Of a stretch of DNA of 64,000 nt, positions 49,902-59,228 are shown piece by piece (position 1 is the stretch's first letter; each line of letters begins with the position of its first letter). The notes under the pieces were generated by a model. It searched no databases. It was given only the letters and a program-made list of their open reading frames with translations, and was not told where the DNA came from. The translations under genes and the position numbers were made by a program. Source of the stretch: Anaerotignum propionicum (GTDB lineage Bacteria > Bacillota > Clostridia > Lachnospirales > Anaerotignaceae); contig NZ_JANGAD010000001.1 of assembly GCF_024461735.1 (NCBI RefSeq), positions 248,001 to 312,000 on the forward strand. The letters run 5' to 3'.

Positions 49902-51476
49902 ATGAGAAAGGTTCCCATTATTACCGCAGACGAAGCTGCAAAGCTCATTAAAGACGGTGATACAGTTACAACAAGTGGTTTCGTTGGAAATGCAATCCCT
50001 GAGGCTCTTGATAGAGCTGTAGAAAAAAGATTCTTAGAAACAGGCGAACCTAAAAACATTACATATGTTTATTGTGGTTCTCAAGGTAACAGAGACGGAA
50101 GAGGTGCTGAGCACTTTGCTCATGAAGGCCTTTTAAAACGTTACATCGCTGGTCACTGGGCTACAGTTCCCGCTTTGGGCAAAATGGCCATGGAAAATAA
50201 AATGGAAGCTTATAATGTATCTCAGGGTGCATTGTGCCATTTGTTCCGTGATATTGCAGCTCATAAACCAGGTGTATTTACAAAGGTTGGTATCGGTACT
50301 TTTATTGACCCCAGAAATGGTGGCGGTAAAGTTAATGATATCACCAAAGAAGATATTGTTGAATTAGTAGAGATTAAGGGCCAGGAATATTTATTCTACC
50401 CTGCTTTTCCTATTCATGTAGCTTTGATTCGTGGTACTTACGCTGATGAGAGCGGAAATATCACATTTGAGAAAGAAGTTGCTCCCTTGGAAGGAACTTC
50501 TGTATGCCAGGCTGTTAAAAACAGTGGCGGTATCGTTGTAGTTCAGGTTGAAAGAGTAGTAAAAGCTGGTACTCTTGATCCTCGTCATGTTAAAGTTCCA
50601 GGAATTTATGTTGACTATGTTGTTGTTGCTGATCCAGAAGATCATCAGCAATCTTTAGATTGTGAATATGATCCTGCTTTATCTGGCGAGCACAGAAGAC
50701 CTGAAGTTGTTGGAGAACCACTTCCTTTGAGTGCAAAGAAAGTTATTGGTCGTCGTGGTGCCATCGAATTAGAAAAAGATGTTGCTGTAAATTTAGGTGT
50801 TGGTGCGCCTGAATATGTAGCAAGTGTTGCTGATGAAGAAGGCATTGTTGACTTTATGACTTTAACTGCTGAAAGTGGTGCAATTGGTGGTGTTCCTGCT
50901 GGTGGCGTTCGCTTTGGTGCTTCTTATAATGCTGATGCACTTATTGATCAAGGTTATCAATTCGATTACTATGATGGCGGCGGTTTAGACCTTTGCTATT
51001 TAGGCTTAGCTGAATGCGATGAAAAAGGCAATATCAACGTTTCAAGATTTGGCCCTCGTATCGCTGGTTGTGGTGGTTTCATCAACATTACACAAAACAC
51101 ACCTAAGGTATTCTTCTGTGGTACTTTCACAGCAGGTGGCTTAAAGGTTAAAATCGAAGATGGCAAGGTTATTATTGTTCAAGAAGGCAAGCAGAAAAAA
51201 TTCTTGAAGTCTGTAGAACAGATTACGTTCAATGGTGATGTTGCTCTTGCAAATAAGCAGCAGGTTACTTATATTACAGAAAGATGCGTATTCCTTTTGA
51301 AGGAAGATGGTTTACATTTATCTGAAATTGCGCCTGGTATTGATTTGCAGACACAGATTCTTGATGTTATGGATTTCAAACCTATTATTGACAGAGATGC
51401 AAACGGCGAAATCAAATTGATGGATGCTGCATTGTTTGCAGAAGGCTTAATGGGTCTGAAGGAAATGAAATCTTGA
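49902..51476 (+). CDS. pct: propionate CoA-transferase Pct
   Basis: The 524-residue class I CoA-transferase moves CoA from propionyl-CoA (or acetyl-CoA) to lactate, priming lactate for LcdAB and releasing propionate. The length matches the characterised C. propionicum enzyme. Family segments are 'KLIKDGDTVTTSGFVGNAIPEALDRAVEKRFLETGEP', 'GIGTFIDPRNGGGKVND', 'VNLGVGAPEYVAS' and the catalytic glutamate E324 in 'LTAESGAIGG'. ATG 49902 follows TAGGAGGA; the frame open upstream to 49794 crosses the spacer hairpin and is not used. The protein has been exploited for polylactate work in the related species (known of the family). A terminator follows. Confidence 0.96.
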   Translation: MRKVPIITADEAAKLIKDGDTVTTSGFVGNAIPEALDRAVEKRFLETGEPKNITYVYCGSQGNRDGRGAEHFAHEGLLKRYIAGHWATVPALGKMAMENKMEAYNVSQGALCHLFRDIAAHKPGVFTKVGIGTFIDPRNGGGKVNDITKEDIVELVEIKGQEYLFYPAFPIHVALIRGTYADESGNITFEKEVAPLEGTSVCQAVKNSGGIVVVQVERVVKAGTLDPRHVKVPGIYVDYVVVADPEDHQQSLDCEYDPALSGEHRRPEVVGEPLPLSAKKVIGRRGAIELEKDVAVNLGVGAPEYVASVADEEGIVDFMTLTAESGAIGGVPAGGVRFGASYNADALIDQGYQFDYYDGGGLDLCYLGLAECDEKGNINVSRFGPRIAGCGGFINITQNTPKVFFCGTFTAGGLKVKIEDGKVIIVQEGKQKKFLKSVEQITFNGDVALANKQQVTYITERCVFLLKEDGLHLSEIAPGIDLQTQILDVMDFKPIIDRDANGEIKLMDAALFAEGLMGLKEMKS

Positions 51477-51505
51477 TTTCCAATTAATAAATAAATGTAA
51501 AATAA

Positions 51506-51536
51506 TAAAAACCCCTGTGAAAAACAGGGGTTTTTT
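51506..51536 (+). terminator. intrinsic terminator of lcdCAB-pct
   Basis: AAAAACCCCTG (51507-51517) pairs with CAGGGGTTTTT (51525-51535), loop TGAAAAA, then T. Confidence 0.92.
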
Positions 51537-51540
51537 AATT

Positions 51541-51600
51541 AAAGAAAACCACCTGTACTTCAGGTGGTGAGTTTTAAGTATAAGACTTTTGTTTTCACTT
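51541..51600. repeat. IS200/REP-like hairpin relic
   Basis: ACCACCTG (51548-51555) pairs with CAGGTGGT (51561-51568) with a 5-nt loop, in the context AAAGAAAACCAC...GTGGTGAGTTTTAA. A weak GTTTTAAGT/ACTTATAAAAC pairing follows. It shares flanks with the hairpin at 971-994. No transposase gene is near. Confidence 0.45.
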
Positions 51601-51703
51601 ATAAAACGCGTCATCATAGCATATAAAAAACGAGAAAAACGTATTTTTCATAAGCTTCTATGTTAGAAAAACCCTATTAGTGGGTGTGAAGGTTAAGCAG
51701 AGA

Positions 51704-52801
51704 TTAATCATCTTTGTATTTTTCACTGATAACCTTAAAATCATCTGCAAGGATTAAAAAAGCTTGAACAAGCTCTTCATCAAAATGCTTTCCTGAGTCT
51801 CGACAAATGATTTTAATTGCTTCTTCATGGGTAAAGGCCAGTTTATAAACCCTTTTACTGGTTAGAGCGTCATATACATCGACTAAAGCCACAATTCTAG
51901 CGGATAGGGGAATATTTTCACCCGAAAGTCCGTTGGGATAACCGCTACCATCCCATTTTTCATGATGGCTATATGCAATTTCCTTAGGAATCTGGAGAAA
52001 ATCATCAGGGCAATCCACTAATTTTTCTGCCTTTTCTATGGCTTCTTTCCCTAAAATCGTGTGGGTTTTCATGATTTCAAATTCTTCAAAGGTGAGTTTG
52101 CCCGGTTTTAATAAAATAGCATCAGGAATACCAACTTTTCCAATATCATGTAAAGGAACAGCATTAACTAGATTTTCAATTGTTTTTTCATCTAAAACGT
52201 GTGCGTATTTTGATTCCTTAGCCAGAAAGAGGCATAATTTTTTAGCATATAATTTAGTTCTTTGGAGATGATTTCCTGTTTCATTATCTCGTATTTCTGC
52301 GAGGCTTGACATAGCCATAATGGTTATTTCTTGTAAAGCAGTTACTTCTTTTGTTCTTCTTTTGACTTCATCTTCTAGGTATTGATTTCTGTTTTTCAAA
52401 ATATCATTTGCTAGTTTAGCAGATAGATGTGCTTTAATTCTGGATAAAAAAATTTGGGGATTGACCGGCTTTGTTATGTAATCAACGGCGCCAAGAGTTA
52501 GGCCAATATTCTCATCTTTTGGCTCGCTTTTAGCGGTTAGAAAAATAACTGGAATGTCTTTTAGATCTTCATTCTCTTTTAGCCTGCGACATGTTTCATA
52601 GCCATCCATAACCGGCATCATAACGTCTAATAATATAATATCCGGTGGCTCTTCTTTAATCAGCTTTAACGCACGATCACCATTTAAAGCAATTCTAACA
52701 TGATATTGATCTTTTAATAATTCCGAGAATAAAGTGATATTATCCGGTACGTCATCAACAACCATAACGGTATATTTTGCATCACTATCTCTAGTATTCA
52801 T
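51704..52801 (-). CDS. response regulator with HD-GYP domain
   Basis: The 365-residue protein has a receiver domain (~10-130: 'VMVVDDVPDNITLFSELL', Asp in 'DIILLDVMMPVMDGYETCRRL', Thr 'VIFLTAKS', Lys 'YITKPVNP'), a coiled-coil linker and an HD-GYP domain (~180-355). The latter carries 'HDIGKVGIPDAILLKPGKLTFEEFEIMKTH', 'HHEKWDGSGYPNGLSGENIPL' and 'VDVYDALTSKR'. HD-GYP domains hydrolyse cyclic di-GMP or similar dinucleotides. GGAGGG precedes ATG 52801; the longer frame to 52867 runs into the kinase gene. The upstream kinase's stop overlaps this start region by 11 bases, so the two form one signalling unit. Confidence 0.92.
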   Translation of the reverse strand: MNTRDSDAKYTVMVVDDVPDNITLFSELLKDQYHVRIALNGDRALKLIKEEPPDIILLDVMMPVMDGYETCRRLKENEDLKDIPVIFLTAKSEPKDENIGLTLGAVDYITKPVNPQIFLSRIKAHLSAKLANDILKNRNQYLEDEVKRRTKEVTALQEITIMAMSSLAEIRDNETGNHLQRTKLYAKKLCLFLAKESKYAHVLDEKTIENLVNAVPLHDIGKVGIPDAILLKPGKLTFEEFEIMKTHTILGKEAIEKAEKLVDCPDDFLQIPKEIAYSHHEKWDGSGYPNGLSGENIPLSARIVALVDVYDALTSKRVYKLAFTHEEAIKIICRDSGKHFDEELVQAFLILADDFKVISEKYKDD

Positions 52802-55800
52802 TTGTTTCCCTCCATTTCCCAATTGCAACCGCCGCCTCATCAAATTCATATCTAGTGATATAAGCATCTATTGTTTGAAATAGACCTTCTCCTAATATGT
52901 CCTTTAGGGCAGGGCGTATTTTGTTAAAATAGGTTATTCCTTCTACATCACCCCTTTTTAACATATCTGCTAGCTTAACAATCATCTCATCTATGTTTTC
53001 ATTATTCACAGCTTCAGTAGATATGGTTTGTTCTTTATTGGTTACCATTAACACGATTTCCGTGGAAACTTTGTGGAATTCTTGCACCACATCTTCTGCG
53101 ATTGCTTTTAATTCACTCAGAGGTGATTTGAGTTCTGCCATTCTTTCAAGCTGACCAGAAAGCTGATATACCTGTGTGGCACCTATATTACCAGCAACTC
53201 CTTTTAAAAGATGAGCTTGGCTTTGAAGCAGTTCATAATCTTCTAAATTATTTTTTATTTTTTCTACGATTTCAATCTGCTCGGTTGCAAATTTATAGAG
53301 AAGTTTTTCATAAAGCTCCATATTGCCGGACAGACGGTGTATACCCTTTTGGGTGTCAATTCCATATATCCTAGGGAAGGATTTTTCCATGCTTTCTGCT
53401 GATTTATCAGGCGAGATTTTAGAATAATCTTTATTTGATGTATTTTTTGCCCATTTTGAGACCATTTCCATCAGCAGTTCCGGATCAATGGGTTTGGCAA
53501 TATGGTCATTCATGCCCACTTGGTAGCACTTCTCCTTTTCGTCGTACATATTTCTGGCAGTCATTGCAATGATAGGTATTTCAGCGTCTATTTCACGTAT
53601 CTTTTTTGTAGCTTCAAAGCCATCCATCTCAGGCATTTGAATATCCATGAAAATTAAGTCATAGGTCTCTGTTCTACTTTTAAAACGTTGCACTGCCTGT
53701 AATCCGTTATTTGAGATTGCTACTTTGCATCCTTGATTTTGCAATAGCTCGCAGGCAATTTGCTGATTTACCTCATTGTCTTCCACCAGAAGAATATTAA
53801 CCCCATGTAATAAGGTTGTTTCATATGGGAGGGATTCTTTTTGCGATATGGAGAGATCTTTGGCAAAAATGTTTACAATAGTATCATATAAACTGGATTG
53901 TGATATTGGCTTGGTTAAGAAAGCAGCAATGCCTAAATTTTGTGCGGATTTTTTCATTTCCTCCAAATCATAAGCAGTAACCAATATTACCAAAGGCTTA
54001 ATTTTTATTTCTGATAATGCATTTATGCATTTTACCGTCTCCATTCCGTCCAAGTCCGGCATATTCCAATCAATCAGGAGCAGTTGATATGGCGATTCAA
54101 AACCATTCTTTTGAATCAATTCGATTGCCTGTCTTCCGGATGCAGCTAATTCCACTGAGGCACCCATATTTTCCATGTACTCTTTCATGATTTCTCCTGC
54201 CATAGGGTTATCATCTACAACAAGTGTTTTAATTTTTTTAATATCTTGTAGGGTAATACATTTTTTAGGGGATAAAGTTTCCCCAATATCGAACCACGCT
54301 GTAAAAGAAAATGTGCTACCTACATTTTCTTCACTTTCCAGCCACAACCTTCCATTCATCATTTCAGCCAGAGTCTTACTAATTGTAAGACCTAGCCCTG
54401 TTCCGCCATATTGACGTGTGATTGTATTATCAGATTGCGTAAACGCTTCAAATAATTTTTCCTGATTTTCTTTGGATATGCCAATACCAGTATCAGATAC
54501 ACGAAACTTCAAGCAAACTTTTTTTTCTTTTTGATCCTCTTGAGTCACATCAATACGGATTTCACCGTTATGAGTGAACTTAATGGCGTTGCTCATCAGA
54601 TTCGTAATGATTTGCCCTAGGCGTAAGGGGTCGCCAATAATTTGTGCAGGTAAATTACAAGGAAGATGATAAATGACTTCTAAATTTTTCTCTCTCGCCT
54701 TAGGTATCAAAAGTTCAATGGATTTTGAGAGAACCTCATCCAGATTAAATTCCAGTGTTTCCATTTTTAGCTTTCCAGCCTCTATTTTTGAAAAGTCCAA
54801 AATATCATTGACGATACGAAGCAGGGAAGTGGCCGCATTGTTAATTTTGGAAAGATAGTCTCTTTGTTTATCTGTTAACTGAGTTTGTAATGCTAAATAG
54901 GACATTCCTATTACGGCATTCATGGGGGTTCTAATTTCATGGCTCATGTTTGCTAGAAACAAAGATTTCGCTTCTGTAGCAGCATTTGCCTGAATGAATG
55001 CATTCTGAAGTTCAATTTCCTTCTCCTTTAGCTCTGAAATATCAGTCAGAATGCCAATATAGCCACCAATGTCTCCGTTGGAAGTATAATAGGCATTCAC
55101 ACAATATAACATCGCTGTTTCTTTTCCATTTAGATTAGAGACAATTTGCCGAATGGTAGGTTTTCCAGTTGTTACTGACTCCTGCCGCATCTCAGTAAAC
55201 CTCTGGTATTTGGGTTCATCCATCCAAGGGGTATCTTTGAGCTTTAATCCATGATGTAGATTGGGATCCGTTTGATATACCCTTGTAAATTCTGAATTTG
55301 CCCCAAGAAAAATATCTTCTTTGTCTACGTAAAAGATAGAACTTGGAATTACATCAATCAACTGACTAATGAAACGGCTTTGATCATCAAGAGTATTTTT
55401 TAAAAGCAGTGCTTCTGTGATATTTTCTTTGATACTCACGTAATAGGCAGTTTCGCCATCCTCTCCGATAATGGGGGAAATTACTGCACGCTCATAGAAT
55501 TCATTTCCATTTTTATCTATATTGGTGAATTCTCCAATCCATTTTTCACCTCGAGTTATGTTTTTCCACAGGGTTTTATATGTATCCGGCTGATTTTTAT
55601 TGGATTTTAAAATACGGGTGTGCTTCCCAATTACTTCGTCTAAAGTATATCCTGTTACTTCTGTAAAATATGGGTTTACGTATTTAATATTTCCTTGTTC
55701 ATCAGTTATTACAATAGATAGGGGAGATTGCTCAATTACACTGGAATACAGACGAAGTTGTTCATTTTCTTCCTTTTTTAAATGAAGCTTTAACTCGGCA

Positions 55801-56207
55801 ATGCTTAGTTGTTTCATTCTTTTTGTATATTTTTCCATAATCCAAAGAATGAAATGAATAGTCAAGGCAACGACAAAGCCCAATATTCCATCCTCCTGAT
55901 GATTTATGAAGACTGAAAAAGCAGTCATGGTAAAAAGAAATAGATTGCCCATATAAGCAATGAGAAATCTTTTTCGTGTAGCATGGCAGGTTATGAATCC
56001 AATCATCGCCAAAAACTGAATTTGAACAAGAACTCCATTGAGTACCACTGTGTTTATCTGCATTTTTCCTATGGTCGTGGTCTCATGATATAAAATATAG
56101 GCCATCAATAAAAAGGAACATAAATAAAGAGATAGATAGATACCTGTTGTAATTTTCTTAGTCATATTTTTTTCTTTTCTTTCTTTTGTATTATTACTTT
56201 CATTCAT
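52791..56207 (-). CDS. hybrid sensor histidine kinase (PAS-PAS-HisKA-HATPase-REC-REC-Hpt)
   Basis: The 1138-residue kinase starts at ATG 56207 (AAGGGAG about ten bases upstream). It has four or five N-terminal membrane helices (~18-130), PAS domains (~155-265 'IKYVNPYFTEVTGYTLDEVIGKHTRILKS' and ~275-395), HisKA with His in 'ANMSHEIRTPMNAVIG' (~420) and HATPase_c ('NLMSNAIKFTHNG', 'DTGIGI', 'GGTGLGLTISK'). Two receivers follow ('DWNMPDLDGMETVK' ~720 and 'FMDIQMPEMDGFEATKK' ~865), then Hpt with His in 'QAHLLKGVAGNIGA' (~1025). The complete phosphorelay could feed the HD-GYP regulator encoded next. The input signal is unknown; the membrane part lacks a large outer domain. Confidence 0.93.
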   Translation of the reverse strand: MNESNNTKERKEKNMTKKITTGIYLSLYLCSFLLMAYILYHETTTIGKMQINTVVLNGVLVQIQFLAMIGFITCHATRKRFLIAYMGNLFLFTMTAFSVFINHQEDGILGFVVALTIHFILWIMEKYTKRMKQLSIAELKLHLKKEENEQLRLYSSVIEQSPLSIVITDEQGNIKYVNPYFTEVTGYTLDEVIGKHTRILKSNKNQPDTYKTLWKNITRGEKWIGEFTNIDKNGNEFYERAVISPIIGEDGETAYYVSIKENITEALLLKNTLDDQSRFISQLIDVIPSSIFYVDKEDIFLGANSEFTRVYQTDPNLHHGLKLKDTPWMDEPKYQRFTEMRQESVTTGKPTIRQIVSNLNGKETAMLYCVNAYYTSNGDIGGYIGILTDISELKEKEIELQNAFIQANAATEAKSLFLANMSHEIRTPMNAVIGMSYLALQTQLTDKQRDYLSKINNAATSLLRIVNDILDFSKIEAGKLKMETLEFNLDEVLSKSIELLIPKAREKNLEVIYHLPCNLPAQIIGDPLRLGQIITNLMSNAIKFTHNGEIRIDVTQEDQKEKKVCLKFRVSDTGIGISKENQEKLFEAFTQSDNTITRQYGGTGLGLTISKTLAEMMNGRLWLESEENVGSTFSFTAWFDIGETLSPKKCITLQDIKKIKTLVVDDNPMAGEIMKEYMENMGASVELAASGRQAIELIQKNGFESPYQLLLIDWNMPDLDGMETVKCINALSEIKIKPLVILVTAYDLEEMKKSAQNLGIAAFLTKPISQSSLYDTIVNIFAKDLSISQKESLPYETTLLHGVNILLVEDNEVNQQIACELLQNQGCKVAISNNGLQAVQRFKSRTETYDLIFMDIQMPEMDGFEATKKIREIDAEIPIIAMTARNMYDEKEKCYQVGMNDHIAKPIDPELLMEMVSKWAKNTSNKDYSKISPDKSAESMEKSFPRIYGIDTQKGIHRLSGNMELYEKLLYKFATEQIEIVEKIKNNLEDYELLQSQAHLLKGVAGNIGATQVYQLSGQLERMAELKSPLSELKAIAEDVVQEFHKVSTEIVLMVTNKEQTISTEAVNNENIDEMIVKLADMLKRGDVEGITYFNKIRPALKDILGEGLFQTIDAYITRYEFDEAAVAIGKWRETNEY

Positions 56208-56590
56208 AGTGTTCCGACTCCCTTCTAAGCACTAGATGATTTAAACCCGATTATCTTTAAATAGCTTTCTTTTTTATGTATTACTTTGAATGAAAGCATC
56301 TCAGAAGGCATTAATGAGAGTTTCTCATAGTTTGTAAAAGTTCTGAGCTTTCCATGAGGAATTGTTATTCCATATTCATATAGCAATTTGGTATGATTTG
56401 GTCTTGTAGATTAATTTTACCAAATACTTATTGTTCTTGTCTATTTATTATGCAAATGATTTTTAATAAAACACTATAGTCCATAGTAAACGGAAGGGCG
56501 GTAGTTTTTTATAGCATATGAAGGGTTGATGCTTAAATTGTTTCCAAAGCATAGACTTAGGTATCATTTAAGAAAAATACTTATTTGAAT
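56208..56590. other. intergenic region upstream of the hybrid kinase
   Basis: AT-rich and gene-free. It should hold the kinase promoter on the minus strand; no confident -35/-10 pair was picked. Confidence 0.35.
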
Positions 56591-56623
56591 AAAAAAAGTA
56601 GGCAAGGGAATACCCTGCCTACT
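56591..56623 (-). terminator. intrinsic terminator of the SLH-CAP gene
   Basis: Minus-strand AGTAGGCA pairs with TGCCTACT, with GGGT/ACCC pairing inside and a seven-T run. Confidence 0.88.
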
Positions 56624-56646
56624 GAAATACCTTTTGATTATTTTTA

Positions 56647-58194
56647 TTATTTATCTTTATATCCACCGCAAAAATCCACAGTAACATAAAGGTCTTTCCC
56701 TTTTTGACTAACACCTACACCTACAGAATCCACATTGGGATCAAGCAAGCTTTGAAATTGTGCCGCTGTTCTAATCCATTGGCGATAGATGTTGGTAATG
56801 TCACCCCTTTGTTTTGCAATAATCTCAGATGCACTGGTAAAAGAGATATTTTCGTTTGAAATTCTTGCAAATGGGGTGCTGCCATTGGTTCCTGTATAGC
56901 CAAGATAATTATTATCCACCATATCTTTACTATGAGCCAATGCAACACTTGAAAGTTTAGGAGCTTTTGTCAAAAGCGGCAGACCTTGCTCCTTACGTTT
57001 TACCTGAATCAAATCTAACAACTGGGTTTCTAGGGTCTCCCGTTCTGAAATGGTTAAGCCGCTTTTCTCATTGTTGCCTAAAGTAAATGCTCTTTCTTGC
57101 AACAAAATACCTCGAATAGTACCCTCATAATCTAAGGGGATGCTGGCGTAAGTTGTACTTGTTTCAACAATGCCACTATGCTCTACCATGCTGATATAAT
57201 TCAGCTGCTTAATATTTGCCGAGGTACCCTCCCCATTGGTGCCAAGATAAGAGAAATATTTTGTGGGGACAAAAATTTCTACAACCTTATCATCTTTTAA
57301 TGTTACGAAGAAATAATTCTCATAATCATTGACATAAACATATCTTTTTAAAGCATAAACGGTGGTATCAATTCTACTGGGCTCGCCCCAGCTTTCTTTC
57401 AATTGATTGGTGGTTTCCCCAAGAAAAACAACCTTATCTTTAATATAGACTGTTTCATAAATGTTTAAAGTCTTTTGGTCAATTTCTGAGGTAGGATTCG
57501 CTTTTTCAGGTGCCATTTCTTCAACCACTTTTGAAGGCTGCTTATTTTCATCAGTTGTTTCATTTTTGACATCAGTTGGTTCTGTTTTATTTTCTGCATA
57601 ATGGCATATCTTTACCAAACCAATGACTGCTTCCTGAAAGGTTAAGCCTCTCATAGGATAAAATTTTCCGTCATCGTCTCCTACTAAGATACCAGCATTC
57701 TTGATTTTGCCAATGACTTCAATCGAAGGCTTTTCCAAGATAGAAATATCAGAAAAAGCATATTTTTCTGTTCCTGGGGTTAATGTGATACCCCAAACTT
57801 TTAAAATTCGATGGAGCAGTATAGCCAATTGCTCTCGTGTTAAGTTATCATTTGGCTTAAACTTCGTTGGTTCTGTTCCGCTGATGATTCCTGCTTCATA
57901 AGCTGCGATAACCGATGGATTATTACAGTCTGTAAAGGGACTTTCGTTTTTCGGAATCAATGTTTCTCCTTTACTTTTTTCGTATAGAAGCACTACGATT
58001 TTACAAAATTCTAGTCTTGTTATTTCTCTTTTGGCATCCAGAAGGTTCTCTTCTGTAATCAATCCCTGGTTATATGCAAATTCCATGGAAGTTTTTGCCC
58101 ATGGATCAGCATTTGTCACGATTGCCCCAAAGACGGGCATGGTGCCACTCATTGCCATAAGCAGCATCATGATTACTGCGACAAACCGCTTCAT
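56647..58194 (-). CDS. secreted SLH-domain protein with CAP (SCP/YkwD) domain
   Basis: The 515-residue protein has a signal peptide (~1-24, cleavage after 'VFG' or 'FGA') and SLH repeats (~28-195: 'AYEAGIISGTEPTKFKPNDNLTREQLAILLHRIL', 'IKNAGILVGDDDGKFYPMRGLTFQEAVIGLVKI') for wall anchoring. A Thr/Glu/Lys-rich linker leads to a CAP-associated N-terminal domain (~240-380) and a CAP domain (~385-512: 'LLDLIQVKRKEQGLPLLTKAPKLSSVALAHSKDMVDNNYLGYTGTNGSTPFARI'). The usual second CAP histidine after 'NNYLGY' is missing or shifted, so any metal site may be altered. Function at the surface is unknown. ATG 58194 follows AAGGATGA-type context. Confidence 0.88.
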   Translation of the reverse strand: MKRFVAVIMMLLMAMSGTMPVFGAIVTNADPWAKTSMEFAYNQGLITEENLLDAKREITRLEFCKIVVLLYEKSKGETLIPKNESPFTDCNNPSVIAAYEAGIISGTEPTKFKPNDNLTREQLAILLHRILKVWGITLTPGTEKYAFSDISILEKPSIEVIGKIKNAGILVGDDDGKFYPMRGLTFQEAVIGLVKICHYAENKTEPTDVKNETTDENKQPSKVVEEMAPEKANPTSEIDQKTLNIYETVYIKDKVVFLGETTNQLKESWGEPSRIDTTVYALKRYVYVNDYENYFFVTLKDDKVVEIFVPTKYFSYLGTNGEGTSANIKQLNYISMVEHSGIVETSTTYASIPLDYEGTIRGILLQERAFTLGNNEKSGLTISERETLETQLLDLIQVKRKEQGLPLLTKAPKLSSVALAHSKDMVDNNYLGYTGTNGSTPFARISNENISFTSASEIIAKQRGDITNIYRQWIRTAAQFQSLLDPNVDSVGVGVSQKGKDLYVTVDFCGGYKDK

Positions 58195-58708
58195 GCTATC
58201 ATCCTTTCTGTTTTTAATATCAAACTTTTTTTGAGCTATATAATTTGGAGGAAGTAGATTGTTCCTTCAATAGGCCCTGCAGTACAAACTTTTGTATAGA
58301 AGGATTGGTCATATTCTTATCTGATAGATAGAAAAATATTCCTCAAATACAAAAAAACGGTATAATTATGATGAAAATACGAATATTTGTGTATGATATT
58401 TTATTATTTCGTTTAATAGGGGCTTGTAGTATTAGAGTATATATTTACCCTAGGCAGAAAAAATGAACCCATGCTGGTGCTGGTTCTTTCTCAATTCAGG
58501 CTTTTCTTGATTCAGTTTGCAAGGCAAGCCATGCCTAAAAATCACTTCATAACAAAAAAATCGTCAAAATCTATGAATATTATACCATATTATCCAAAAA
58601 ACGCAAAAAAAAATAAATGGTAACTTTTCCCTATATATAAACATAAGTCTGAATGATTGATTAAAGATATTTGTTTCATCATTTCCCCTTATTTTTGAAG
58701 CGTGGAAG
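58195..58708. other. gene-free stretch upstream of the SLH-CAP gene
   Basis: No gene. On the minus strand a GAACC/GGGTTC hairpin followed by ATTTTTT (~58455-58492) looks like a weak terminator. Confidence 0.4.
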
Positions 58709-58749
58709 AAACAAAAACAATAGGATGAGAGTTTTTATCCCATCCTATT
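58709..58749 (-). terminator. intrinsic terminator of the DUF454/NOSP pair
   Basis: Minus-strand AATAGGATG pairs with CATCCTATT (58741-58749/58719-58727), followed by GTTTTTGTTT. Confidence 0.8.
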
Positions 58750-58811
58750 TGTTAAGAGAAAATGCAACAGCCAAGTATAATATAAATTTATGAATGAACA
58801 GGGAAGATATT

Positions 58812-59228
58812 TTAATCAAGGTAGGGGCTCTTTGTTTGCCGATTCTGCTCCAAAACGGCGGCGGGAGCTGTCTTAATTTTAAAGATAAAATAGTAATATT
58901 TGAATAGAATCAAAAAAACAATAAAGCCTCTACCATAGGTATTGCTCATCATAAGAAAAGCAAGTATAAGCATACAAGATACAGGAATCAAAATACATAG
59001 TTTAGTTTTTAATGTCATTGAGCGGTTTTTTTCAAAGCTTTCCAAGTTGTTTTTATAAATTTTGGTTGATTTAAACCATCTGTTGAAACGTTCTGAGCCT
59101 TTTGCAAAACAAAAGGAGGCCAAAAGCAAAAAGGGGGTTGTGGGCAGAAGGGGAACAACAACACCAACTGCGCCAATGCCAAAAAATAAAAAACCCAACC
59201 CAATATATATGTACTTCAGATTAATCAT
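58812..59228 (-). CDS. DUF454 (YbaN) family membrane protein
   Basis: The 138-residue protein has a first helix 'YIGLGFLFFGIGAVGVVVPLLPTTPFLLLASFCFAKGSERFNRWF', the diagnostic DUF454/YbaN stretch (~7-52), two or three further membrane segments (~75-115) and a charged tail. Family function is unknown; members occur near heme, iron or respiratory genes in some bacteria. It overlaps the following NOSP-type gene by four bases on the minus strand, so they are co-transcribed. Confidence 0.88.
   Translation of the reverse strand: MINLKYIYIGLGFLFFGIGAVGVVVPLLPTTPFLLLASFCFAKGSERFNRWFKSTKIYKNNLESFEKNRSMTLKTKLCILIPVSCMLILAFLMMSNTYGRGFIVFLILFKYYYFIFKIKTAPAAVLEQNRQTKSPYLD

Noticed and set aside
49382..50059. 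Minus-strand ORF across lcdB-pct
   Set aside because: It is antisense to two certain genes and spans their spacer.
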